A stretch of 51,083 nucleotides of DNA from an uncultured Bacteroidota bacterium (GTDB taxonomy: Bacteria > Bacteroidota > Bacteroidia > Flavobacteriales > Flavobacteriaceae): positions 1 through 51,083 of the forward strand of contig CACNGE010000009.1 of assembly GCA_902619855.1 (NCBI GenBank), in the 5' to 3' direction. Made by a program: the position numbers and the translations under genes. Shown here piece by piece: positions 29,205 through 36,708 of this stretch (positions are counted from its first letter, which is position 1; each line of letters begins with the position of its first letter). The notes under the pieces were generated by a model, which was not told the origin of the DNA, did not search any database, and saw only the letters and a list, made by a program, of their open reading frames with translations.

Positions 29205-29398
29205 ATCCCGAGTAGCAACACCATGTAATAACAGCGGCAGGTCTCCTGGCTCACGTTCATTTCAACCTTCCCAACGATTTGTCAGTGGTTTGCAGAGAAA
29301 TGACTATACACGTTTACAGTTGCGGGAACAGCGAAAGATTTGCACTTTCTTCCCTATTATTTACGACTCACGAATGTGACTCGTAAAACCGTTGTTCA
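29205..29398 (-). promoter_or_regulatory. Cobalamin (B12) riboswitch in the btuB leader
   Basis: On the minus strand the leader contains the B12 box AGCCAGGAGACCTGCC (29251-29236) and, upstream, the conserved core with AAGTGCAAATC and CCCGCAACTGTAA (29326-29314). These are the diagnostic elements of the AdoCbl riboswitch. A 12-bp stem with one mismatch and loop GAAT (29360-29387) sits at the 5' end. Between the B12 box and the ATG there is only a weak AAGTA/TACTT hairpin and U-rich sequence, so the expression platform could be either transcriptional or start-codon occlusion. Corrinoid binding would lower receptor synthesis. Confidence 0.93.
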
Positions 29399-29402
29399 AC
29401 AA

Positions 29403-29410
29403 CAAAGGTA
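29403..29410 (-). promoter_or_regulatory. -7 element TACCTTTG of the riboswitch-btuB transcript
   Basis: TACCTTTG on the minus strand places the transcription start near 29397, just 5' of the riboswitch hairpin. No clear -33 partner. Confidence 0.6.
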
Positions 29411-29448
29411 GTGAAGCAAAAACAAATTATTTATATGAAAAAAATAGC

Positions 29449-29456
29449 TATTTTTG
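29449..29456 (+). promoter_or_regulatory. -7 element TATTTTTG of the DUF6580 gene
   Basis: TATTTTTG, 15 nt upstream of ATG 29472. It points away from the riboswitch promoter; the two -7 elements are 38 bp apart. The DUF6580 transcript therefore does not contain the riboswitch. Confidence 0.6.
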
Positions 29457-29471
29457 ATTCAAATTGCTAGA

Positions 29472-29963
29472 ATGGTGTTCACGCTCTCAAAAAAAGAAAA
29501 AATACTCGTCAGTTTTGTTTTGATTGCTGCACTTACAAGACTCATTCCTCATCCGCCAAACTTTGCTCCAATCACAGCAATGTCTCTCTTTGCTGGGGCT
29601 TATTTTACGAGAAAACATCTTGCCTATTTAGTGCCTACTCTAGCGATGTTAATCTCTGATTTATTTTTAGGGTTTTACACCATTTCATTTTTTGTTTACC
29701 TATCGTTTGCCCTCATTACTTGGTTAGGACAACAAAAAAATAAGGTTACCCCAAAACTCGTATTGCTTGGTAGCATTTCGTTTTTTGTCATCAGTAACCT
29801 GGGTGTATGGCTTTTATATTATCCAAAAACGATTGAGGGTCTTACTGCATGTTTCACCCTAGCGATACCATTTTTTGCAACATCCCTTCTTGGTGATATC
29901 ATATACAGCATCGTTCTGGTCTATGGTTTTTCTGTGGCAAGTAATCGGTTACAACTCAACTAA
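29472..29963 (+). CDS. DUF6580 family putative transport protein
   Basis: A 163-residue membrane protein with about five or six hydrophobic helices (ILVSFVLIAALTRLI, ITAMSLFAGAYF, LVPTLAMLISDLFLGF, FFVYLSFALITWL, LLGSISFFVISNLGVWLLYY, FFATSLLGDIIYSIVLVYGF). Size, helix count and the P-P-N-F-x-P-I-x-A-x-S-L-F-x-G segment fit DUF6580, which resembles vitamin-binding S components of ECF transporters. Beginning at ATG 29472 is preferred over a TTG at 29454 that lies inside the promoter. It is divergent from the riboswitch-controlled BtuB-like gene, so a role in B12 passage across the inner membrane is a reasonable but unproven inference. The stop is shared with rmuC (CTAA). Confidence 0.75.
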   Translation: MVFTLSKKEKILVSFVLIAALTRLIPHPPNFAPITAMSLFAGAYFTRKHLAYLVPTLAMLISDLFLGFYTISFFVYLSFALITWLGQQKNKVTPKLVLLGSISFFVISNLGVWLLYYPKTIEGLTACFTLAIPFFATSLLGDIIYSIVLVYGFSVASNRLQLN

Positions 29964-31072
29964 TCCCCTTCCTGCACATTCGGTTTGGAAACCTCCTCGG
30001 CTATGTCTAAACGCTTTTTGTCTGGGGAAAGCTTTATAATATCCTTATCGATTTTACGAAATTCACCCGACAGATCATTGTAGTGGTTGACAGCTGTACC
30101 TAAGGTTTTTCCTAGTTTATTGTGGTAGGTTTGATAGGCATTTAAATGTTTGCTAAGTTTATCGACATTGGCAAGTATTTCCTGAACAGACTTTTCAATC
30201 TTTAAATTGTGTAAAGCTTTCACTGTTATTTGAAGCATTGGAAACAAACTCATCGGAGAGACAATCATCACCTTTTGATCATAAGCGTAACTTACCAAAT
30301 CACGTGAATTGATCTGTAAACTTCCCACTCGACTGTTCAGAAGGTCTTGGTACAACCCATCTGCTGGAATAAACATATAGGCATAATCCGTTGTTTGTTC
30401 GTTTGGTCTAATGTATTTGGCAGTTTCATCAATTCGAGATCGTATGTCTTTGCGAAACTGTGCCTCTAAATTTTTAATCTCACTCGGATCGCTGCTTTCA
30501 ATCATTTTATTGTAGTTATCCAATGAAAACTTGGCATCAATCGGAATAATGAATTGACCAACCTTCACAACAGCATCTACCATCTCACCATTCGAAAATT
30601 TGTGCTGCATACTAAACAAGTCAGGAGGCAATACATTGGCCAAAAGATTCTCGAGTTGAATCTCACCCAAAATCCCTCGTTGTTTGGAGTTGCCTAAAAT
30701 CTTCTCTAGCGATTTCATTTGTGTCGCAAAATTCAGCACCTGTTCGTTTGTACCCTTGATTTTCTCTAATTCTGAAGTGACTTCTTTCACGATTTTATTC
30801 GATTGAGAAAACTGCAATTGCATGTTTTGTTTGGAGCTTTTTTGAAACTCACTAATCCCCTGATTGATGGTTTTGAGTTTCCCTTCAATTTCAATCCTTG
30901 AGCTTTGCGCGTTTTGCGCTACATCCTTTCTGATTTCTTGAATTTCGTTACGCAATGCTTCGTTCAGCTGAACCAAAAGTGAATTTGAACCTGAAGTATT
31001 TCGATTTCTTAAAAAAAACATTGTAAGCACAACACCCAAAATGACTAGTAGTAAAATGGATTCTAATGACAT
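29960..31072 (-). CDS. rmuC: DNA recombination protein RmuC
   Basis: RmuC proteins limit rearrangements at inverted repeats and have a restriction-endonuclease-like core. The 370-residue protein has an N-terminal membrane helix (SILLLVILGVVLTMFFL), a coiled coil of about 90 residues, and the RmuC domain with ILGEIQLENLLANVLPPDLF, IIPIDAKFSLDNYNKMIE and YAYMFIPADGLYQDLL. ATG 31072 is used; the frame reaches a TTG at 31087, close to the carB stop. It follows carB by 21 bp and is probably co-transcribed. Whether it acts as a nuclease is not established. Confidence 0.92.
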   Translation of the reverse strand: MSLESILLLVILGVVLTMFFLRNRNTSGSNSLLVQLNEALRNEIQEIRKDVAQNAQSSRIEIEGKLKTINQGISEFQKSSKQNMQLQFSQSNKIVKEVTSELEKIKGTNEQVLNFATQMKSLEKILGNSKQRGILGEIQLENLLANVLPPDLFSMQHKFSNGEMVDAVVKVGQFIIPIDAKFSLDNYNKMIESSDPSEIKNLEAQFRKDIRSRIDETAKYIRPNEQTTDYAYMFIPADGLYQDLLNSRVGSLQINSRDLVSYAYDQKVMIVSPMSLFPMLQITVKALHNLKIEKSVQEILANVDKLSKHLNAYQTYHNKLGKTLGTAVNHYNDLSGEFRKIDKDIIKLSPDKKRLDIAEEVSKPNVQEGD

Positions 31073-31093
31073 AAAACGAATGTACAAAAAAAC

Positions 31094-33943
31094 CTACTTG
31101 CTCAAATACATTTTTCTGCGAGCATACAACTCGTAGAAATCATCATCTTTCAGACTGTCAATGAACAAGATACTTTCGCCTGTGCTCTTCATTTCTGGAC
31201 CCAATGCCTTATTCACATTTGGAAACTTATTGAAGGAGAAAACAGGTTGCTTGATCGCAAATCCTTCCAAGTGTGAGGTGTAATCAAAATCCCCTACTTT
31301 GTATTTGCCAAGCATGATTTTTGTTGCATAATTTACGAATGGTTGCTGCTTTGCTTTGGCAATAAAAGGAACTGTTCTCGAAGCACGAGGGTTGGCTTCT
31401 ATGATGTATACCACGTCATCTTTGATCGCAAACTGAACATTGATAAGACCTACCGTGTTCAATGCAACAGCTATTTTTTTCGTGTGATCTTTGATTTGTT
31501 GCATCACAAAGTCTCCAAGATTAAAAGGTGGTAGGGTGGCGTTGGAATCTCCAGAGTGAATTCCACAAGGCTCGATATGCTCCATTATCCCAATGATTTC
31601 TACTGTTTCGCCATCACAAATTGCATCTGCCTCGGCTTCAATCGCGCCATCTAAATAGTGGTCTAAAAGCAATTTGTTGTTAGGAATCTTTTGCAATAAA
31701 TCTACTACATGCGCTTCCAACTCTTCTCTGTTAATGACGATCTTCATCCCTTGTCCGCCAAGAACATAGGATGGTCGAACAAGAATTGGAAAGTCAAGTT
31801 TTTCTGCCAACTGCAAGGCTTGCTCAGGCGTTTCAGCAACACCAAACTCTGGATAAGGAATGTTATTCTTTTTGAGTAAGGTTGAAAAGCTTCCTCGATC
31901 TTCTGCCAAGTCAAGAGAATCGAAAGAAGTCCCCATGATTTTGATGCCATAACGACTGAGTTTTTCAGCAAGTTTCAATGCAGTCTGACCACCCAACTGT
32001 ACGATAACTCCTACTGGATTTTCATGCTGAATGATGTCATAAATATGTTCCCAAAAAACAGGTTCGAAATAGAGCTTATCTGCTGTATCAAAATCAGTAG
32101 ATACTGTTTCAGGGTTGCAGTTAATCATAATCGTTTCATAGCCACATTCAGCAGCAGCCAAAACACCATGCACACAACAGTAGTCAAACTCGATCCCCTG
32201 CCCAATCCGATTGGGACCTGAGCCCAAGACAACTATTTTATCTCGCTTAGATTTAACACTTTCGTTAGCCACAAATGTTTCTCCTCCATTAATTAGAACT
32301 TCATCTTCAAAGGTAGAATAGTAGTAAGGCGTTTGTGCCTGAAACTCTGCTGCACAGGTATCAACGAGTTTATACACTCGCTTCATGCCCATTTCATTTC
32401 TTAAATTATATACCTCACTCTCCAAGCATTGCAACATATGAGCGATTTGACGATCTGCAAATCCTTTTTGTTTGGCTTCCAACAACAATGGTTTTGAAAT
32501 ATCCTTAATGTTGTGCTCAGAAATTTTTAATTCAAGGTTATATAACTCCTCATATTGACGCAGGAACCACATATCAATTTTAGTGATTTCGTGTATGCGA
32601 TCAAGAGAGATTCCCATTTGAATAGCATCATAGAGTACAAACACTCGATCCCAAGTCGCATGAGTGAGTTTGGATATCACCTTTTCATAATCAGTATATC
32701 CCTTGCCATCTGCACCCAGGCCATTTCGTTTGATCTCTAAAGATTGTGTTGCTTTGTGAAGTGCCTCTTGAAAAGACCTTCCAATGCCCATCACTTCACC
32801 AACAGATTTCATTTGCAAGCCCAGCTCTCGTTCAGATCCTTCAAACTTGTCAAAATTCCATCGAGGGATTTTCACAATCACATAGTCGAGGGTTGGCTCA
32901 AACAATGCTGAAGTTGATCTTGTGATTTGATTACTCAACTCATCAAGAGAGTAACCGATTGCTAATTTGGCAGCGATTTTAGCAATGGGATATCCTGTTG
33001 CTTTGGAGGCCAGGGCCGAAGATCGAGACACACGTGGGTTGATTTCAATGGCAATGATATCTTCTTTCTCGTCTGGACTCACAGCAAATTGCACATTACA
33101 ACCACCTGCAAAGTCACCAATGCTTCTCATCATTTTAATGGCCATGTCACGCATACGCTGATAGGCAGTGTCAGACAAGGTCATTGCAGGAGCAACTGTG
33201 ATTGAGTCTCCTGTATGGATTCCCATCGGATCCATATTTTCGATGGTACATATAATGACCACGTTGTCATTTTTGTCACGTAACAATTCCAGCTCATACT
33301 CTTTCCAACCCAGAAGTGCTTTATCAATCAAAACCTCATGAATTGGTGAGGCCTCTAATCCTCTTGTCAGTAAAGTTTCAAATTGATCTGCAGAGTGTAC
33401 AAAGGAAGCGCCTGTGCCACCAAGGGTAAATGAAGGTCGGATCACAAGTGGAAAACCAAACTCTTGTGCAATTTCTTTTCCTTTCAGAAACGAAGTTGCT
33501 GTTTTGGCAGGAGCCACAGGAATCTCAATGGTTTTCAATAGTTTTTTGAACTGATCCCGATCTTCAGTGATTTGAATTGCATCGATATCGACGCCAATAA
33601 TCTCAACCTCGAACTCTTCCCAAACGCCTTTTTCATCTGCTTCGATACAGAGGTTTAAAGCCGTCTGACCACCCATTGTAGGCAGGACAGCATCGACTTT
33701 GTGTTTTTTAAGGATATCACGAATAGACTTTGTTGTGAGAGGTTTTAGGTAGATGTGATCCGCCATAGAGGGGTCAGTCATAATCGTTGCAGGGTTGGAA
33801 TTGATCAAAATTGTTTCAATTCCATCTTCACGCAGCGAACGAAGTGCTTGACTTCCAGAATAATCGAATTCACATGCTTGACCAATGATGATGGGGCCTG
33901 AACCTATTATGAGAATAGAGTTTAAATCAGGTCGCTTTGGCAT
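31094..33943 (-). CDS. carB: Carbamoyl-phosphate synthase large subunit, no allosteric domain
   Basis: CarB makes carbamoyl phosphate from bicarbonate, ATP and ammonia supplied by CarA, feeding pyrimidine and arginine synthesis. The 949-residue protein has both ATP-grasp halves: the first begins LNSILIIGSGPIIIGQACEF, the second KIVVLGSGPNRIGQGIEFDY near residue 570. Conserved FVIRP-type strands and NPRVSRSSALASKATGYPIA / NPRASRTVPFIAKA are present. It stops shortly after LGPEMKSTGES, so the C-terminal MGS-like regulatory domain (about 120 residues in E. coli) is absent. That form is common in Bacteroidota. carA is not in the window. Confidence 0.97.
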   Translation of the reverse strand: MPKRPDLNSILIIGSGPIIIGQACEFDYSGSQALRSLREDGIETILINSNPATIMTDPSMADHIYLKPLTTKSIRDILKKHKVDAVLPTMGGQTALNLCIEADEKGVWEEFEVEIIGVDIDAIQITEDRDQFKKLLKTIEIPVAPAKTATSFLKGKEIAQEFGFPLVIRPSFTLGGTGASFVHSADQFETLLTRGLEASPIHEVLIDKALLGWKEYELELLRDKNDNVVIICTIENMDPMGIHTGDSITVAPAMTLSDTAYQRMRDMAIKMMRSIGDFAGGCNVQFAVSPDEKEDIIAIEINPRVSRSSALASKATGYPIAKIAAKLAIGYSLDELSNQITRSTSALFEPTLDYVIVKIPRWNFDKFEGSERELGLQMKSVGEVMGIGRSFQEALHKATQSLEIKRNGLGADGKGYTDYEKVISKLTHATWDRVFVLYDAIQMGISLDRIHEITKIDMWFLRQYEELYNLELKISEHNIKDISKPLLLEAKQKGFADRQIAHMLQCLESEVYNLRNEMGMKRVYKLVDTCAAEFQAQTPYYYSTFEDEVLINGGETFVANESVKSKRDKIVVLGSGPNRIGQGIEFDYCCVHGVLAAAECGYETIMINCNPETVSTDFDTADKLYFEPVFWEHIYDIIQHENPVGVIVQLGGQTALKLAEKLSRYGIKIMGTSFDSLDLAEDRGSFSTLLKKNNIPYPEFGVAETPEQALQLAEKLDFPILVRPSYVLGGQGMKIVINREELEAHVVDLLQKIPNNKLLLDHYLDGAIEAEADAICDGETVEIIGIMEHIEPCGIHSGDSNATLPPFNLGDFVMQQIKDHTKKIAVALNTVGLINVQFAIKDDVVYIIEANPRASRTVPFIAKAKQQPFVNYATKIMLGKYKVGDFDYTSHLEGFAIKQPVFSFNKFPNVNKALGPEMKSTGESILFIDSLKDDDFYELYARRKMYLSK

Positions 33944-33982
33944 AAGTTGTGTGGTGTGTTTAATTTTGGTCGAAATATATAT

Positions 33983-34021
33983 AAAAAAAAGGTGTCACTA
34001 CAAATAGAAACACCTTTGTTT
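33983..34021 (-). terminator. rpmH terminator
   Basis: Stem AAAGGTGT / ACACCTTT (33988-33995 with 34010-34017), loop of 14, followed on the minus strand by a run of eight T. It lies just after rpmH and before carB, so carB needs its own promoter. Confidence 0.85.
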
Positions 34022-34038
34022 TTCAACGATTTATTCAC

Positions 34039-34197
34039 TTATTTTTTGTGTCTTGGTTCAGAAGATACAGACAATTTCTTTCTGCCTTTGGCACGACGTG
34101 CGGCAAGTACTTTTTGACCACCAACAGACGACATTCGTTCCATAAAGCCATGCTTGTTGCGGCGCTTTCTATTAGAGGGTTGAAATGTTCTTTTCAT
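34039..34197 (-). CDS. rpmH: 50S ribosomal protein L34
   Basis: A 52-residue gene, short enough to be missed by length-filtered ORF calling. The protein starts [20 protein letters not shown] and continues [20 protein letters not shown], the near-invariant L34 sequence, with a slightly extended C-terminus ([12 protein letters not shown]). L34 (bL34) is a small basic protein buried in 23S rRNA of the large subunit. In many bacteria rpmH sits beside dnaA, rnpA and yidC near the origin; here it stands alone between carB and a TPR gene, with its own promoter and terminator. Confidence 0.97.
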   Translation of the reverse strand: MKRTFQPSNRKRRNKHGFMERMSSVGGQKVLAARRAKGRKKLSVSSEPRHKK

Positions 34198-34229
34198 AGT
34201 ATTATGTGTATCTCGTACTCAAACGTCTG

Positions 34230-34259
34230 CAAATATACAATATAAAATGGCGATTTCAA
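34230..34259 (-). promoter_or_regulatory. rpmH promoter (TTG, 19 bp spacer, TATATTTG)
   Basis: TATATTTG at 34237-34230 on the minus strand with TTG 19 bp upstream. The leader to ATG 34197 is about 25 nt. Confidence 0.7.
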
Positions 34260-34281
34260 GAAGCATTCCGTAAGAATTATC

Positions 34282-34289
34282 TATTTTTG
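34282..34289 (+). promoter_or_regulatory. -7 element TATTTTTG of the TPR membrane protein gene
   Basis: TATTTTTG, 17 nt before ATG 34307, divergent from the rpmH promoter. Confidence 0.6.
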
Positions 34290-34306
34290 ACTCGCAAATC
34301 AATAAG

Positions 34307-34822
34307 ATGTTTCCAAAATTTATCAAAATCGTTCTAGCCATTCTCACTTTGGGCTATGCTGTTTATCAATTTACAGAAGAATTTATCGGCAACGGAATTG
34401 CATTGATTTTTCTCTCTGGTATGTTTGTTTTCTTATACTACAAAAACGAAATTTTATTATTGGCTTTTCTGCGTATGCGAAAACAAGATTTTCAGGGAAC
34501 CGAAAGATTGTTGAACAGAATCAAAAATCCAGAAAGCGCTTTGACGACTAAGCAAGTTGGCTATTATAATTTCATAAGAGGAGTTATAACTTCTCAATCC
34601 AATCTCACACAAGCAGAAAAATACTTTCGAAAAGCCATTTCACTTGGTCTAAATATGAAGCATGATATGGCGATGGCTAAACTCAGTCTTGCAGGCATTG
34701 CGATGCAAAAAAGAAGAAAACGAGAAGCAACTACACTTCTCAAAGAAGCCAAAAAACTCGACAAACAAGGAATCATGGGCGAACAAATCAAGCTGATGCA
34801 ACAACAGCTTAAACGTATTTAA
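34307..34822 (+). CDS. Small membrane protein with TPR-like repeats
   Basis: A 171-residue protein. Two N-terminal hydrophobic helices (FIKIVLAILTLGYAVYQF and ALIFLSGMFVFLYY) are followed by a basic, soluble helical domain. AEKYFRKAISLGLNMKHDMAMAKLSLAGIAMQKRRKREATTLLKEA (in 20-residue pieces) has the A-x-x-x-F-x-x-A-I and L-A-x-I spacing of tetratricopeptide repeats, perhaps one and a half to two repeats. It is probably a cytoplasm-facing scaffold on the inner membrane; no partner is indicated. The stop is shared (TTAA) with the convergent lytic transglycosylase gene. Confidence 0.7.
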   Translation: MFPKFIKIVLAILTLGYAVYQFTEEFIGNGIALIFLSGMFVFLYYKNEILLLAFLRMRKQDFQGTERLLNRIKNPESALTTKQVGYYNFIRGVITSQSNLTQAEKYFRKAISLGLNMKHDMAMAKLSLAGIAMQKRRKREATTLLKEAKKLDKQGIMGEQIKLMQQQLKRI

Positions 34823-35712
34823 TTCTCCAGTACTTGAATTTCATATTCCTTTTGGTTTCGGTTAGCAGTTGAATGCCCTTTGATCCAAGGGTTTAATTCT
34901 CGCAAATCGGCATAACTCATGTTGTGAGACAAGGCAACTTCAACCCAGTTAATGTTCGACTTGCTGATTCGAACAAGCTTGATTTCTGGAAAAGCGTAAG
35001 CCTCCTCATCAGTAATCTCAAAACCATAGGTTTCAGGGGATTCAAAAATCAACTTTGTGGCGAGTAGTCGATGCATATATCGACTGGTTTCTTCATTGAG
35101 AAACAAATCGTAGTAGGACTTTGCTTTTTGCTTGTTCATCGCAGATTGTATTCTCTGCATTCCAGCATTGTATGACGCTGCAGCCAGAGTCCAATTTCCA
35201 AACACTTCATAAGCGTATTTCAAGTATTCAGCTGCACTTTCAGTCGATTTTATCAGGTGTAAGCGTTCATCAACATCTGTATTCACTTCCAATCCATATT
35301 CTCTTGCTGTCTTTGGCATAAACTGCCAAAATCCCTCTGCCCCTGCTGGAGATTTGACATTAATCAAACCACTTTCAATGACTGCCAAATACTTAAAGTC
35401 ATCTGGAATGCCATTTTTGCCTAGGATGGGCTCGATGATTGGAAAGTATTTTTTTGAACGTTTAAACACCAAAATCGTATTCGAATGCCAAAAAGTATTG
35501 ACCAATAACTCACGATCCAATCGCTCTTGGAGATAGTACTTATTCAGAGGTACTTTTTCATTTGCAAATGATATCGTTTTTGGTTGTGATGGAATGCTTT
35601 GAAGCTTCAAATGAGTGGTTGAATTGCTGTTGAATGTGTTGCATTTTGTCAAAAAAATGATGACAAATAACAGAGACAAAATAGTAAATTTTGGCAAAAA
35701 ATTATTTTTCAT
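34819..35712 (-). CDS. Lytic murein transglycosylase, MltD-like lipoprotein
   Basis: A 297-residue lipoprotein that should cleave peptidoglycan glycan strands with formation of 1,6-anhydro-MurNAc. The signal ends in a lipobox-like FLTKC. The SLT-type lysozyme domain (about residues 85-215) has the catalytic Glu E113 in LAVIESGL, GAEGFWQFMPKTAREYGL and LAAASYNAGMQRI. The C-terminus (NMSYADLRELNPWIKGH) resembles the start of the LysM-like tail of MltD relatives but is truncated before full modules. It overlaps the upstream hydrolase gene by ATGA. Confidence 0.9.
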   Translation of the reverse strand: MKNNFLPKFTILSLLFVIIFLTKCNTFNSNSTTHLKLQSIPSQPKTISFANEKVPLNKYYLQERLDRELLVNTFWHSNTILVFKRSKKYFPIIEPILGKNGIPDDFKYLAVIESGLINVKSPAGAEGFWQFMPKTAREYGLEVNTDVDERLHLIKSTESAAEYLKYAYEVFGNWTLAAASYNAGMQRIQSAMNKQKAKSYYDLFLNEETSRYMHRLLATKLIFESPETYGFEITDEEAYAFPEIKLVRISKSNINWVEVALSHNMSYADLRELNPWIKGHSTANRNQKEYEIQVLEN

Positions 35713-36365
35713 TTTGAAATGATTTCTGGAAGATGTTTGTTAAGCCAAGGTGCTTTTTGCAAAATCAAGGCATGTGTTCCGCCTGGCACTGATATATAAT
35801 TTTTAATCGGAAACACTGGTATCAAAGCATCGATAGAACCATGAATATGTACCACGTCTGGGTCAGCTTCTTCTCTATCCCATTGAAAAAAATGATGCAA
35901 AGCCCAGTCAAGATATTTTTTATCTCGAACAGAAAGGTAATACTTATGAAGCTTCATTCGCTTTTTCATGGATGGTCCAAAAACAAAACTGATAAAATCC
36001 TCTGTTTTATCAACCCATTGTGTAGGGAAATATTTATATGCTTTGGACTTTCGACTAAGAGTGAAGTGAATTGGAAATTCCTTGTATGATTTTACACTAG
36101 AAATGATAATGACCTTTCTATAAGAAATAAGTTTGCTCATTTCCTGAACGATAATTCCCCCAAACGAAACGCCAATCAAAACTGGATTTGCATGTGTTAT
36201 CTTTTCACTTAGTCGACTGACGTATGATTGAAGACTCTCATCTATTTTGGGATCAATCCAATCCAACAGATGAATTTTGTACAGTTTGGGCAAACTTATG
36301 TATTCAAAAATTTTCGAATTTGCTGCCATTCCAGGCATACAATACACATGGATTTCATTGTTCAT
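35709..36365 (-). CDS. Alpha/beta-hydrolase fold protein
   Basis: A 218-residue cytoplasmic alpha/beta hydrolase with a complete catalytic triad: nucleophile S67 in GVSFGG, acid D179 in HIHGSIDALIP, and H198 in PGGTHALIL. The N-terminus (EIHVYCMPGMAANSKIFEYI) carries the oxyanion-hole region. There is no signal peptide. The substrate cannot be read from the sequence; esterase or thioesterase activity is possible. It is the first gene of a two-gene operon, its TGA overlapping the lytic transglycosylase ATG. A wall- or lipid-related function is suggested only by that pairing. Confidence 0.82.
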   Translation of the reverse strand: MNNEIHVYCMPGMAANSKIFEYISLPKLYKIHLLDWIDPKIDESLQSYVSRLSEKITHANPVLIGVSFGGIIVQEMSKLISYRKVIIISSVKSYKEFPIHFTLSRKSKAYKYFPTQWVDKTEDFISFVFGPSMKKRMKLHKYYLSVRDKKYLDWALHHFFQWDREEADPDVVHIHGSIDALIPVFPIKNYISVPGGTHALILQKAPWLNKHLPEIISK

Positions 36366-36399
36366 GACTCTACAAAACTACAGTCTTTTTTATTTTACT

Positions 36400-36407
36400 T
36401 AAATTTG
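36400..36407 (+). promoter_or_regulatory. -7 element TAAATTTG of the GNAT-like gene
   Basis: TAAATTTG, 16 nt upstream of ATG 36424. Confidence 0.58.
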
Positions 36408-36423
36408 CAGAAAGTTTGACGTT

Positions 36424-36708
36424 ATGGAAATCACAGATAATTCCTTTTTGCGCCAATTTGAAACCGAAACAAATGATGGTTTGGCCAAAATCGAGTATGC
36501 GCTACAAGAGAGAAAAATTTTTCTGACAAAATTGATATTACCTAAAAATATTGATGACGCTACTTTTAAAGAGGAATTCATCAAAAAAGTGCTTTCCATA
36601 ATCGAAGATCGCAACGTGAGTGTGATGCCAACAAGCCCTGAAATCGTAAGTTTTATTAGAAAAAACAAGAGGTATCGCAGTATGCTTCCTGTTGGTGTAC
36701 GTATCTAA
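36424..36708 (+). CDS. YjdJ/NATD1-type GNAT-like small protein, acetyl-CoA loop not evident
   Basis: A 94-residue protein resembling the short Gcn5-related acetyltransferase-like family (YjdJ/NATD1 type). Recognisable parts are the first strand pair (GLAKIEYALQERKIFLTKL), a helix (EEFIKKVLSIIEDRN) and the closing VSVMPTSPEIVSFIRKNKRY, which parallels the family's V-x-P-x-C-P-x-V-x-x-F-x-x-x-x-x-Y. The acetyl-CoA pyrophosphate loop (R-G-x-G-I/L-G) expected before the first long helix is replaced by NIDDATFKEEF, so acetyl-CoA binding is doubtful. Stop shared (CTAA) with mtaB. Family assignment is moderate. Confidence 0.62.
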   Translation: MEITDNSFLRQFETETNDGLAKIEYALQERKIFLTKLILPKNIDDATFKEEFIKKVLSIIEDRNVSVMPTSPEIVSFIRKNKRYRSMLPVGVRI

